A stretch of DNA of 64,000 nucleotides, taken from contig NC_081407.1 in assembly GCF_030272615.1 (NCBI RefSeq), positions 136,344,897-136,408,896 on the forward strand, written 5' to 3'. Made by a program: the position numbers and the translations under genes. Below are positions 11,856 through 24,104 of this stretch, one piece after another. Position 1 is the stretch's first letter. Each line of letters opens with the position of its first letter. Below the pieces are notes generated by a model, which was not told the origin of the DNA, did no database searches, and saw nothing but the letters and a program-made list of their open reading frames with translations. The DNA comes from Cryptomeria japonica. Its lineage: Eukaryota; Streptophyta; Pinopsida; Cupressales; Cupressaceae.

Positions 11856-13170
11856 TGTAGACATCTAAAAATGGTCAACGCTTACAGAGTCATACTTTAA
11901 CATTCACTCATTGCATTATTTTAGGGTTTTTGCGTTGCATTAACATTTCTTCTATGTTGCGCACTGAGTCTTTATCATTTGCGAGCATCAAGTCCTTCTT
12001 CTACATTCCTCATTTTTCTTTCTTTCGAATTAGGTCTTGTCGATAGCAATCTTCAGTCATGATTTTGGTCGATCATATCCTGTCGCATCATGGTGCATGC
12101 TCATTTATCATCATTTTGGACATCGTCAATCCTAATCGATGATAGAATCAGGGTTTTTTCCTCTTGTCAATCTTTCAATCATCTTTAGCTTGTTAGTAAT
12201 CATTTGCAATTATCAACTTGTCGATCTCATTATTTTGTGATTGATTTGTCATCGATCCTTGTCTTGTCAATCTCATCATTTTGCGATCAATTCGTCATCG
12301 ATCTTTGTCTTTTTCAATCATGTCAATTTGGATCGATTAGTCATTGTTCCTCGTCAATTGGCACCTATCAATCTTGGTCAATTTGTCATTGATTTTTGTC
12401 AACCAATCTCAATCATTTATCAACATTGGTCCTTTGTCAATCAGAATCATGATCAAAGCTACATTAATTTCTTATTGTCTTGACCTAATTCCTTGTCCTC
12501 TTATTTCTAGGGTTTTATGATTTGTTCATTTAATCCTTTTCTTCTTCTTTGTGGGTTAAATAAGTCTATTTATTTAGTCGTAGGTTTTTCATGAATTAAT
12601 TAATGGATGAAACCTATTAATTAATTCACCTAATTTCTATTTCTCCTATTTTCTTCAATTTCTCTAATTTTTCCCCCTAATTTCATTCCCTCATTTTCTC
12701 CTATGTTTATGTTTCCATTTGTTGCAATCATGGAGGCTATTTTCTCTCTTCCCTTTTGTCATGGGAATGGCATTTAAATCTTGTCATAATTTGTCATTCT
12801 TGATTTGAATTTCCTTTCAAATCTCTTCATGCTAATCTTGTCCTCTCTCCAATTTGTCTATAAATTGGATGATTTTCTTCAATCAAAGGAATCAATCACA
12901 TTTTTGAGTAACCTTATACTGCAAATTTCATCAACAACTTGCTTTCTACTTGCATTTTGCACTTGTAGGTGAGATCCACATCAAATTTGAAGGTGAAAGA
13001 AGAATAATGGAGAACAATGAAGGAGATACATGCTTTGGTTTGCATTTTATTTTAGTATTTCATCTTCATGCCTTTATTGAATGTTTTTAGGATTTCTTAT
13101 CATTGCAATCTAGTTTTTGTGGTTGAGCTAATTTAATATTGCTTTGATGCATTCCATTTTCCTATCTACA
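11856..13170 (+). repeat. Lrd-2 5' LTR
   Basis: Starts TGTAGACATCTAAAAATGG and ends CCTATCTACA. It aligns along its full length with 20409-21737 at high identity. Internally it has many TCAAT/CATCGAT-type short repeats (12180-12440), which make spurious Ser/His-rich reading frames. Confidence 0.95.
12858..12866 (+). promoter_or_regulatory. TATA-like box in Lrd-2 5' LTR
   Basis: CTATAAATT is conserved at the equivalent place of the 3' LTR (21424-21432), about 300 bases before the LTR end. It is a plausible U3 core promoter. Confidence 0.5.
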
Positions 13171-13175
13171 TTTTC

Positions 13176-13195
13176 TGGTGAACCTGACGTGAACT
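13176..13195 (+). other. Lrd-2 putative primer-binding site
   Basis: TGGTGAACCTGACGTGAACT starts five bases after the 5' LTR. It begins with the TGG expected to pair with a tRNA CCA end. I cannot match the rest confidently to a known plant tRNA 3' end, so the primer is unassigned. Confidence 0.5.
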
Positions 13196-15097
13196 AACCC
13201 CTTAACCATGTTTTGAGTGCTTTTGAGTTGTTTGCAGGTGAAAAAATCAAGAAACAGGGCAACTCAGAGCTCTCTAGGCACTTCTACACCTGTGTTGATG
13301 GGTTCTGCACCTGTGTTGAGGTATTCTGCACTTGTGTTGAGGCATTTTGCGCCTATGTTAAAAAAAAAAAATAAAAAAATAAAAAAAATTGTTTGTTTTC
13401 ATTCTGTTTCTTGCATTCTGGTTTTTCTTTGGTACTAATTCTCTGTGCAGCATCTTGGCATTACGTGTGATGAAGACTAAACATGCAACTACTAACGAAT
13501 CTTATGCAGGATGCGGTCAAAGACTCTCATTAAAACATCTTGCTTGTGATTTTTAAAGTAGTTGCACATTTTATTTCTTAAAGGTTAATGAACACCATGC
13601 ATGCTTTGTCTATTTTTAATTTGATTGCATGTTTTAACCCTTAGAACTGGGCCTCCCTCTCAATTTTCCTAGCACTTTGCATAGGCATTGGTGAGAGGGA
13701 ACAACCCAAAGTGGTGATGGGATAAAGCCAAGCTCTTTCGAACCACTCTAAATAACTGTGGATGCAACGAAAGTTGTAGACAACGGGTGCTGGAATGGTA
13801 TTATGATGATTTATTCGCCGGATCAATACCCACCCGAATGGATGTGCTTACTAGAATCTCTTGTTTTTAGATGCCAAAATCCTTCTATCTATTGGCTTAG
13901 GTGTTGTGATATGTGCATGTCGAAGACACCTCTCATGTGCTCCTCAGTTAGAGATAGCAAGTTCTTGGGAAGTGATGCCCCTTGAACTCAAAGCTTGGTA
14001 TGTCTGAGAAGTGAGTGCACTGTAAGGGGGAGCCAGTGCTACCAAGCATCTAGCTATCTGGCTGAGTGTTGTATTTATGGTTAGAGTATTCAACAGATAT
14101 TGCCCTTGCCAGCCATAGGATTTGTTGTGAATGTGCTTGATTGTCTTGAGTCAAAGTCAAACAAACATTTTGTCTTCCGTGATTGTCAAAAGTTAAATCA
14201 AAAACAAAATTTCAAAAGTGCTCATAATCAACTTGGGTTTTCAAAATCAACAACCTTCAATTCAAAACAAAATCCAAACAAAAGTCCAAATTTGTCCAAG
14301 TATTCATCCAACATTTGAACATGGCTTGTCAAAACATTGAATATCTTTGTTTCAAAATTCATGTCACTTTAGGCTAGGTTTTGCATAGTCCAACTTAGGT
14401 CCTAGGGCATATTGTCATCCCACTTCATTTTAGTCATTTTCATTGCAAGCATCCTCATTTTGCACTTAGGTTCAAAATCATTTCCTTAAGTTTGCATTTC
14501 ATTGTCATATCCAAGCTAGATTTCCATTTAGGTGACATTCGTGCATTATCCTTGTCATGCTAAAATTAGGTCTTGCATAGGTTGCATTTTTCATATTCCA
14601 AGTCATTGGTCTTCGCATATCCTTATCATTGTATTGTCATCTTGTCTTGGCTTCATCTTGTCATATCATATCCTTAGATCATTTTCATGTCATATCCTAA
14701 GTCATTGTCATAATCATTGCCTTCTTGCATTTAGTCTCAAAATTTTGGTTTGTCAAACTTGAAAAATCAAAACTTTGGATGATACCCTAAGTTGTTGTTG
14801 GGGAGTCTTGACCTTGTCTAAAATTTGTCCTTTTATTGATATCATTTTTGTCAAACCTAGCTTAGTATCCAAGCATATAGGTGAGACATTGTCAATTTGT
14901 CCTATTGTCATTTGGTCCTTTGTCCTTTAAGGTCTTGACTTCATTTCAATTTCCCAAGGTTGTGTCTTTAGCTTTGCATTTCAAAAGTTTGTCTCCAAAA
15001 ATTCAAAAGGTACAAAAACATTAAGTTGCATTGTCATTCTTTTAGGTTGCATTTGTCAGTCCCATTAGTTGCATTGCATAGTGACATGTTTTTTGAA
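13196..15097 (+). other. Lrd-2 leader, non-coding
   Basis: No supported gene. Four tandem 21-base units (consensus TTCTGCACCTGTGTTGAGGYA) lie at 13282-13365, followed by an A-rich run (13359-13390). From about 14100 the sequence is rich in TTGTCAT/CAAAATTT-like words, and short open frames there are low-complexity. Confidence 0.6.
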
Positions 15098-17949
15098 ATG
15101 AGGTCTCAACCTTCTTATGAAGCCATGTCATTGCAATTGGGAAATCAATCATGTCAATCCAATCTCTACATGTCTTAGAACTTGGATCAAACTTATCATG
15201 ATGATGTAAATGTCCAAATACAAAAACTAGAGGAGAAACTAGCTCAAGAAAAGGAGATTTTGGAACAAAAGTTGAAAAGCATTGAGAAGAATAGATCACA
15301 AGTGTCCAAATTGTTTAAAAAAATTCCAGGTTGAAATCCAAATAGTGAGCCAATTGATGTAAGATCTCTTATTGAACAATCAAACATACTAGATCTCCTC
15401 TCACAAATAGAGATGATGAAACAATTTCAAGAAAAAAGACAACAACATTATGTGCCTTCACAACAAGAACAAGAAGGTGTTTACTATCAATCAGATTTTC
15501 AGCCATCACAACCAATTGTTCAACAGTTCCAACATTTCCAACAGACACAACCAATGGTCCAACATATACAACCAACACAACCAATGGTCCAATTTCAACA
15601 ATATGTCTAGCCAACTATTAATTATCAACAACAAACTCAATGGACAACTCAGTATCAACAACTACAATCACAAATTCAAAAACAAAACTTGCAACATGCA
15701 CCAAGCCAAATTTTGAACATGTCAAACCAATTTGATCAACATCTAGTTCGAAATCAAAACATGACATCAGACCAGAACCAACTCATTTCCAAACAAGTTC
15801 AAATTCTAGATACAACTATGTCAAAACCTCGAAAGAAAGGTGGCCTTATTGCAAGGATCTTAAGGAAATTACCAAGTGAGTTCTTTGAGGAAGATCAAGA
15901 TAATACACTTATGTCTAGCAATGCCTCATCCCCCCATAAACAAATTGACTCTCCAGCGACATCTATCCCTACACCTTTAGAAGTTTCACAAGAACCTTTC
16001 AGATTGTCCTCATCAAATAATACACCCAAGGATGAAATTATCCAAGGGCTATCCATAATTGATTGCCAAGATAATCCAATTCATGATGCACATCCTTGTC
16101 ATGTTTCAGAAATACTAGACCCAATGCAACCATGCACTTTATTGCCATTACCTGTTTTAGAGGACCCCATTTGAAGTCCCTCTTCCTCATGTTCAAGCAT
16201 TGATTCCTTGCCAAAATCCATCACAAATGTTCAAAGTGCATTTCCTTCATGCCAAAACATTGATTCCTTGTCAGAATCCCCCATGCATATCCAAAGTCCA
16301 ACCCCATGTCAAGAGGATAATTTAGAGCATGAAGAAATGTGTCTTAAAACATATCAAGATCAAACCTTATCATCCCATCCAATTTTTGATCAGGACCCCA
16401 TGTTCCCAGACATTCACGATGATTCCCCTATTCTTGTCCATCCTATCCAAAGTCCTATTGACACTCCATTCCTCGAGCAAGATCAAGATATCCCAATCCA
16501 TCCAATCCCAAACGATCCCCTTCCATTTCATGAAAAAAATGTCCTTTCAAATCCCATTGGCATTCCACTTCCTAAGAAAGATCAAGATATCCTTTCCGAT
16601 GATCCCATTAAAAGTCAAGAGAAAAGCACCTTTAAAGAGGATTCCAATGATCTTCCTCCTTTTCAAGATCAAATTATTCCTTTAAATTCTCCACAAGATC
16701 CTTTTGTTCCTCCATCTCCTTGTCTTAATGCTCCATATACACTCCAAGATCGTATTTCTTTTGATGATCCCATTATTTTTCCTATTCCATCTCTTGAAGA
16801 GCCTGTCATTGAACCATGTCCACTACACAATCATAGTCCCCCTCATGATCCTAATCCCCCTCATGATTCTAACATGTCAGTGCAAGATGTTCATGAACCC
16901 TCGACATGCATAATGGGTTCTTTCACTTTGGTGCAATCCGATCCACTTCAAGATCTCATTATTTCTCTCATATCATATCCACCTCATAATGGACTTGTGT
17001 CTTCTTCCCAAAGAAAAGAGTATCCTACAAGTCAAGATATTCATAAAGACAAAGGAGTAGATCTCCATAAGCAAGAATCCCTTCATGTTAAAGAAAATAT
17101 TAAGGGTCATGGCCTTGGTGAAATTACTCAAGACATGGGTACCCCTACTAAATCCAACATCCCTTAAAAATCCAAACATGTCCCTTCCCCATCATACTTT
17201 CCATCCATCTTAGGTCCTTATATCCCTTCATCCTTTATGCAAGGTCAGCAAAGGCACACATCCTTCAGTAAATTCCATCCATCCAAAAGAACTCCATTTC
17301 ATTCATATCCATCCATGCATTCCTTTCCCCCTCCAATCAATTTGAATGCCAAGTATAAAAGTCATAAGTCTAGCAATCCACATGTATTCAAGGATCAACA
17401 TGTCCAATATAATCGACATGTCAAAACAAAGAACAATATGATCTATAAAGAAAAAGAAATATCCAAAAGGCCACAAAGGCCACAAAGGCCCACTGAGAAA
17501 AATAAAGAAAAGTCAAAATATATATGGGTTCCTAAATCCCTTATGCAAGCAATGCACACCAAAGAACAACAAAAGCATGAAAAATCCAAAAGCATGAAAA
17601 ATCCAAAACAATGTGGGTTCCTAAGCAGCTTCTTGAAGCACAAAAAGAAAAATCCAACTTGGCATCCAAAATTGCTATTCCTCCATCTAAACCTCTCAAA
17701 TTTGTTCCTCCATCACCTCCTTCTTCCATTTTGGGTCCTTATGTCCACAAATCCCTAGCTATTCCTTCATCAAAATCTCCATATCCAAAACCCACTCTTC
17801 CTCCATCAGTCCATCACACCTCAAGGTGTGTGCCAATGTTGATCTTGCCTTCATTTCCATCCACTAAAGCCCAATTCTTCCAATACCCTATCCATTATCC
17901 AATGCATATTTTCCATCCTTCGATCCCTTTGGTCCAATCCTTTGCATAA
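15098..17949 (+). pseudogene. Lrd-2 long Gln/Pro-rich ORF, function unknown
   Basis: One frame stays readable from the ATG at 15098 to about 17758 (887 codons), broken only by five stops: TAG 15176, TGA 15332, TAG 15608, TGA 16172 and TAA 17165. Each could be a single C-to-T change. A frameshift near 17640 moves the tail to 17949. Order: charged coiled-coil stretch (KLEEKLAQEKEILEQKL), Gln-rich segment with repeated QPMVQ, basic patch (SKPRKKGGLIARILRKLP), long Pro/Asp/Ser-rich region with PPHDP-like repeats, then a Lys-rich tail with two WVPK boxes (IWVPKSLMQA, MWVPKQLLEA). I recognise no enzyme. A divergent gag-like or accessory protein is possible. Confidence 0.65.
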
Positions 17950-18309
17950 ATCCTTGCCTTAGTTTCATCTCTTTTTCCATGTCCTTATCCTACCAACGTC
18001 TTTGAGCATACTTTTAAAGGTCGTGGTCCATTTTTTTCAAGGCTACTATCCAATAATAATAATAATAATAATATGCTTGAGTCCTTCTTCCATCCCTTAT
18101 CATTTGTCCATCTTCTATTGAAAAAGTCAAAATACAAAAAAAAAAGTGAAAAAAAAAAGAAAAAGAAAAAAAAAGTAAAGCAAAAATAATTCGTCCACTG
18201 GTGAAAACCTGGCAAATAGGTGCCTTGGGCAAGTATCGTGATGAAAACCTGGCAAACAGGCGTCATGCATAATCTATGAACTTCTTGCATACCGTACTTG
18301 GGGACAGGT

Positions 18310-18450
18310 TTTATCCTATCATATCCTTTTGTCCTATCGAACCCCTGTCATTATCTTGTCATATCCTATTACCCTTCATTATCCTATCATATCCTATTAC
18401 ACTTCATTACCCTATCATGTCCTATTACCCTACTTTATCCTATTGTCCCT
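18310..18450. repeat. Imperfect pyrimidine-rich tandem repeats
   Basis: Variants of CTATCATATCCTATTACCCT recur about five times with variable spacing, so the coding strand here is almost purely C/T/A. No function is evident. Confidence 0.65.
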
Positions 18451-18974
18451 CATGTCCATTTCCTCTTTCCACCTTTGATCTTGACAAGGCTAAGGATCTT
18501 CATGAGCATCATGCATCTTGTTTGCAGCTTTTAGTCCATCATAGCTTTTGGTCTTTATCCATTTGCTTATTATAACCTTTCATCCATATTCCCTAGCTTA
18601 TTGCAACTTTCTGCCACTATCCCTTAGCCTACCCCGACCTTCAGTCCATGTCCCTTATCCATTCTTCGTCTTTCTTATCCTATCCATATCTTATAACTAT
18701 CCATACACTCTTTTTCATTCCTTGATCTTGATCCGACATAAGGACACAAAATTTAAACATGGTTTCAAAAACCTCTTGACATGTCCCTCATGCCATGTCA
18801 CTACTTTACATTGTCATATCCAATCTCTTGTCCCATCATGCAATAGCCCTTGAAAATTGCATCCGTATTGTCTCCATGACAAAAGGCCTCTGTCTTCCCT
18901 CTATCCACCATCATTTCAGAAAGCCTATTTATTCGCCTGTCATATTCCTTGCCTTGCTAGACATTGGGGGCAAC

Positions 18975-19340
18975 AAAAAATCAAAATCCAAAAAAATCAA
19001 ATAATGTCCTGGAAAAAATCCCTAAAAATCAAATAATGTCCTGAAAAAATCCCTAAAAATCAAATAATGTCCTGAAAAAATCCCTAAAAAAATCAAATAA
19101 AGTCCTAAGAAAAAACAAATACTAAAAAAAAAAAAATTGAAAAAATCCTGAAAACATTCAAAAACATAAAAAAAAATCATGTGTTCATTTTCAGCTAAAA
19201 TGTCCAAATCCAAAAAAATCATATAATGTCCTGAAAAAATCTCTAAAAATCAAATAATGTCTTGAAAAAAATCCCTAAAAATCAAATAATGTCCTAAAAA
19301 AAATCCCTAAAAAGTCAAATAAAGTCCTGAAAAATGAACA
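18975..19340. repeat. A-rich tandem array in Lrd-2
   Basis: A unit of about 32 bases built on TCAAATAATGTCCTGAAAAA and ATCCCTAAAAA recurs in two blocks (18975-19110 and 19205-19340) separated by diverged A-rich sequence. The copies are close to each other, so the expansion is fairly recent. Confidence 0.8.
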
Positions 19341-20392
19341 AAATTTTTTTTAAAAAACTCGAAATTCCTACAAAGTGAAAAACATCAAAATCCAAAAACA
19401 ATTTCTTTGGCATTTTGCATTTTGTCAATAAATGGTCCCCTTTGTGCATAGACAGATCACTGAGCATACATCCAACAACAATCAATCAAACATTGTGCTT
19501 CAATGAAATCACACAATAACAGATGAATTGTTCAACCAAGCAAGCATTCAACCTGATCACAGTCGTCACATCAATCAAAATAGCATCAACATTACCATTG
19601 GTCCTTGTCAATATTATCATGGGTCTTATATAGGGTGTGGTATACTCGAAACTAGACTGTGTCCTATCTTAGATGTGGTACCGCATTCCCTAAAACCAGA
19701 CAACATGATCATTATTGTTTTCCACTTTTGACAATGACAATTAGACTATTTGTTTGACTTGGTTGAATTTGTGCGTCTTATATTTTTACTGATTTATCTT
19801 TGGCTTCGATCATGTTCCTATGTTGCTCGAGGATGTCACTGAGTGATTTAGAGTGACCAGGATGGTTCATGGTCCCTTTCCTTTTTTGTGGTGTTTGTTG
19901 TTTATGGAATGTTTTTCACAAACTGGGGCAACTATATCATTGGGTGTCTGTGATAAGTACATTCACTTTGTGAATGCCGCACATACCTCGACCCTTGATG
20001 TATGCACCCTAGGATGCTTCACTCATTCCTTGTGTGCGATGTGTCTGTCTTTTGCAAAAGGGGTTGCATTCCTACTCTGGCCTTCAATGCCATGATGCTC
20101 TGCATCCACTTTGCTACAATAAATAAAAGTTCTCACCTACTTATGTGCATTTGTAAAAGCAAGTTTTCCTTCATCTCTAACTGTCCTCTATCTAATTTCT
20201 TCTTACTAACATTTCTTCCGTCAGTCTTGGCAATCTGTTCGAACCTATCATCTTCTGTCATTCTTATCGATCAATTGGCCTCTTTTCTGGATTTTTTTGG
20301 CCAATTCCTCAAGGGGGCATGCATATGTCGTTGTTATTGTCTGGGGCATTTTCATTATTGTTCTTTGAAACAATGCTTAGAATCACATTGTC

Positions 20393-20408
20393 TCAAAGAG
20401 GGGCAAAA
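20393..20408 (+). other. Lrd-2 polypurine tract
   Basis: AAAGAGGGGCAAAA lies immediately before the TGTAGA start of the 3' LTR, as expected for plus-strand priming. Confidence 0.75.
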
Positions 20409-21737
20409 TGTAGATGTCTAAAAATGGTCAACACTTGCAGAGTCATACTTTAACATTCGCGCATTGCCTTATTTTAGGGTTTTTGCGTTGCATTAACATT
20501 TCTTCTATGTTGCGCACTTGGTCTTTATCATTTGTGAGCATCGAGTCCTTCTTCTACATTCCTCATTTTTCTCACTTTCGAATTAGGTCTTGTCGATAGC
20601 AATCTTCAGTCATGATTTTGGTTGATCTTATCCTGTCGCATCATGGTGTGTGCTCATTTATCATCATTTTGGACATCATCAATCCTAATCGATGATAGAA
20701 TTAGGGTTTTTTCCTCTTATCAATCTTTCAATCATCTTTAGCTTGTTAGTAATCATTTGCAATTATCAACTTGTCGATCTCATCATTTTGCAATCGATTT
20801 GTCATCGATCCTTGTCTTGTCAATCTCGTCATTTTGTGATCGATTCATCATCGATCTTTGTCCTTTTCAATCATGTCAATTTGGATCGATTAGTCATTGT
20901 TCCTCGTCAATTGGTGCCTATCAATCTTGGTCAATTTTTCATTGATTTTTGTCAACCAATCTCAATCATTTATCAACATTGGTCCTTTGTCAATCAAAAT
21001 CATGATTGAACCTACATTAATTTCTTATTGTCTTGACCTAATTCCTTGTCCTCTTATTTCTAGGGTTTTATGATTTGTTCATTTAATCCTTTTCTTCTTC
21101 TTTGTGGGTAAAATAAATCTATTTATTTATTCCTAGGTCTCTTTCATGAATTAATTAATGGATGAAAACCTATTAATTAATTCACCTAATTTCTATTTCT
21201 CCTATTGTCTTCAATTTCTCTAATTTTTCCCCCTAATTTCATTCCCTCATTTTCTCCTATGTTTATGCTTCCATTTGTTGCAATCATGAAGACTATTTTC
21301 TCTCTTCCCTTTTGTCATGGGAATGGAATTTCAATCTTGTCATAATTTGTCATAATTTGTCATTCTTGATTTGAATTTCCTTTCAAATCTCTTCATGCTA
21401 ATCTTGTCCTCTCTCCAATTTGTCTATAAATTGGATGATTTTCTTCAATCAAAGGAATCAATCACATTTTCAAGTAACCTTATACTACAAATTTCATCAA
21501 CAACTTGCTTTCTACTTGCATTTTGCACTTGTAGGTGAGATCCACATCAAATTTGAAGGTGAAAGAAGAACAATGGAGGAACAATGAAGGAGATACATAC
21601 TTAGGTTTGCATTTTATTTTAGTATTTCATCTTCATGCCTTTATTGAATGTTTTTAGGATTTCTTATCATTGCAATCTATTTTTTGTGGTTGAGCTAGTT
21701 TAATATTCCTTTGATGCATTCCATTTTCCTATCTACA
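20409..21737 (+). repeat. Lrd-2 3' LTR
   Basis: Begins TGTAGATGTC and ends ATCTACA. It differs from the 5' copy by scattered, mostly transition changes and a few small indels, such as an extra CATAATTTGT near 21350. The Gyp-A protease remnant begins directly after it. Confidence 0.95.
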
Positions 21738-22526
21738 TTATCCATCCATGCTAGTACCTATGATTTTCAATTTCTTTTCTATGTCTTTCATCAAAATTTC
21801 TAAACTTTTAGCTAGAGAGGTTGCTCTGTTATGAGGAACAAAGGTATCAACACGATGTTTTAAAGCATTATAGGTGTAGGTTGTATCAGTAGGAACACTA
21901 ACTTCAACTCCATTGTAGGGAAATTTCAAGCACTGATGGTAAGTAGAAGGCATTGGTTGCATTTTGTGAATCCATGGTCCGCCCAACAAGATATTGTAGG
22001 ATAGAGGAAGATCAAGCACCTGACAAATAACATCTCTTTCCATAGGTCCTACCCTGATCGGTAATAGTACCAGACCTTTAGAGGTTCTTTCTTCTTCATC
22101 ATAAGTTTTGACTATTGGATCAGTGACATTATGAAAAAATCCCAACCGCATCAGTAAATTGTAGGTACAAATATTCAACCTAGTGCCTCCATCTATCAAA
22201 ACACACTTGAATCGGTGTTTATGGATCATAGCTTCAATGTGCAATGGTTGGTTATGTGGATGATTCAGTGATTTTTCATCTTCTTCAGAGAAGGACAAGT
22301 AGTGAGGTGAAGTTAGATGACCCACCATAGATTGAAACTGACCCAAATATAAGTTTTTAGGGACATTAGTAGCAAGAAAAGATTTGTCCAGAATCTCTCT
22401 ATTAGCATAAAAGATTTTAAGTAGTTCAAGAATGGAGATGTGAGCTATAGTTTGTTTTAATTGTTCAATAATGCTATAACCAGAAGAAGAAGATGAATCC
22501 AATTGTTTAGATTTAGTCGTGATCAT
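21738..22526 (-). pseudogene. Gyp-A aspartic protease region
   Basis: A 262-codon open stretch. The retropepsin core is readable as FKCVLIDGGTRLNICTYNLL, with DGG at the active-site position. The distal element SYNILLGGPWIHKMQPMPST matches the L-L-G-x-P-W-I-H signature of plant Tat proteases. The N-terminal part links to gag. Its end coincides with the Lrd-2 boundary, where the frame passes into 11855 and below. It would have cut the Gag-Pol precursor. Confidence 0.85.
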
Positions 22527-22541
22527 ATCTAGTTGTTTATG

Positions 22542-24104
22542 TCAAGAAGTTGGTAGGTTTGATGTTGTCAATGGATTTGATGGTGTCTGATAAGGAGAGA
22601 AGGAACTAGCTCCTTTGAGAGTAACCTTTTTTTGAGCACGGGTCACAACATTCACAGTTTGTGTTTTGTTTTTCTGATCTTTGACTATTATCACATTGTA
22701 ATATTTAGCTTGGGAAGGCTCAAGCATGTTGATCACATTATCATTGTTGGCATAGGTGTAATTGACTTTGGCACCTCCCTTGGATTTTGAGGAATCGCCG
22801 TGCTCATAAGAAGGTAAAGGATCTTTGAAAACTTTGTGATTAGCATTGGTTGCATGATTTCCAACAACAATTTTTCGAGCATCGATAAGGTCTTGAATCT
22901 CATGTTTGAGTTTCATGCAGTTATTTGTTGTATGACCCTTGTTTCAATGATATTCATAGTACTCATTTTCCCACCACCATTTGCGTTTGACCTCAGGATC
23001 ATATGGCTTGGATTTATTTGGCAATGTGATCAGTTCATTTTCTAATAGGGTCTTAAGAGATGACTCGTAGGATTCTCCCAAAGGAGTAAAATCATGATTA
23101 GGTTTTGAAACCCAAGGCTTCTCTTTAAACCAATCTTTTGATTTCTTAGGCAGATTTTTTGCAACGCTTTGAGGGCTTGTGTGCCACTAGTTAGATTGAA
23201 TACTATGGGTTTTGATTTTGGTTTGATATTATCAATCATTCCATCATTAATGACATTTATGTTATTATCTTTGTCGTATTTCCAGTATTTGTTCTTCTCT
23301 TTGGAACTAGAGCCTTGATGTGTTTCTTTATAAAGTGATATATATCCTTTCCTTACAAGCACATCTTCCATTTTGAGAGCGTTATCCAGCATCTTGTTGA
23401 ATGAAGGGTATACATGTATTTGGATATTATATTTCAACTCAGGAATCATATTATTCACAAAGATATCCATCTTCTCATAATCAAGAATGGGTCGTGAATA
23501 TCTAGAGAACATCTTTCTCCAATGTTGAAGGAAAGTGAGAAAAGGTTCTCATGTCTTCTGCTTGGTATTACAAAGCTCGATCATTGTGAGTGGATGATGA
23601 ATGTTATAGGAGTATTGTTGTAGAAACAATTAAACTAGCTCTTCAAAAGATTTAATTCCCACAGGAAGGATTGAAAACCATTCCATAGCTTGTCCTCCTA
23701 ATCTTCTTGGAAAGAGGTGCATGAGATGTGTATGTTCATGCATGAACTCCATACATAAAGCACATAATTCTTGGACATGGTCTTGAGGATCTAAGTTACC
23801 ATCATATTTATCAAACTTAGGAATTTCCACTCTTGAAGGAAATGGAGGCATGTAAAGGTTCTTGTCAAATGGGAAAGGGAAGATCGTGTCCAAAGAATAC
23901 TTTGTAGATCATTTATCCTTATTTTTTCAGTTCCTTGATTTCAGTTTGCAATGCTTGTAATTGTTTGTTTACCATCATTAATGGAGTATCTTCTTCTTTA
24001 GTGATAAGGCTTTCAACGTTATAATCAATGGAAATTTTAGCACCTTGTTTTGCCAATTCTAGAAAATTCTCTTCTTTTTCTTTGGCCATGATAATTTTCA
24101 TCAT
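22542..24104 (-). pseudogene. Gyp-A gag
   Basis: The gag core at 23893-23042 has the family pattern FDKYDGNLDPQDHVQEL, then GQAMEWFSILP and MFSRYSRPILDYEKMDIFVNNMIPEL. Near 22960-22915 a cysteine/histidine element EYH-x4-GHTTNNC precedes LKHEIQDLI. This corresponds to the short zinc-knuckle-like box of Tat gag proteins, with its first Cys lost and a TGA inside. The N-terminal part (24104-23919) is charged and probably coiled (QLQALQTEIKELKK). Stops at about 23635, 23513 and 22940 and frame changes break it. It formed the particle core. Confidence 0.83.

Larger units (their letters stand above)
17950..20408 (+). other. Lrd-2 3' non-coding region
   Basis: No supported coding sequence. It contains an ATA-type microsatellite (18050-18070), A-rich runs (18120-18190), a motif pair GTGAAAACCTGGCAAATAGG / ATGAAAACCTGGCAAACAGG (18201 and 18241), imperfect TATCCTATTACCCTTCAT repeats (18310-18450), GACATTGGGGGCAAC (near 18960) and an A-rich tandem array (18975-19340). 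Reading frames here are low-complexity by-products. Confidence 0.65.
11856..21737 (+). mobile_element. Lrd-2: large non-autonomous LTR retrotransposon in Gyp-A
   Basis: Direct repeats 11856-13170 (1315 bases) and 20409-21737 (1329 bases) begin TGTAGA and end ATCTACA. Flanks are GTATC (11851-11855) and TTATC (21738-21742), a target duplication with one mismatch. Removing the element rejoins the Gyp-A frame. The 7.2-kb interior has one long plus-strand ORF without recognisable retroviral enzymes and long non-coding stretches with tandem repeats. LTR ends and a 3' motif pair resemble Gyp-A, so a Tat-type element may have mobilised it. Confidence 0.93.

Noticed and set aside
12204-12483. Ser/His-rich ORFs in the Lrd-2 LTR, with counterparts at 20692-21009
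   Set aside because: They come from short TCAAT/CATCGAT repeats in the LTR. Being present in both LTRs is explained by LTR duplication, not by coding constraint.
16973-17729. Minus-strand ORFs overlapping the Lrd-2 ORF
   Set aside because: They are shadows of the plus-strand Pro-rich frame, with no motif and no consistent start.
18014-18290. Minus-strand Phe-rich ORFs resembling membrane segments
   Set aside because: They arise from A-rich runs in the Lrd-2 3' region; the poly-Phe stretch has no gene context.
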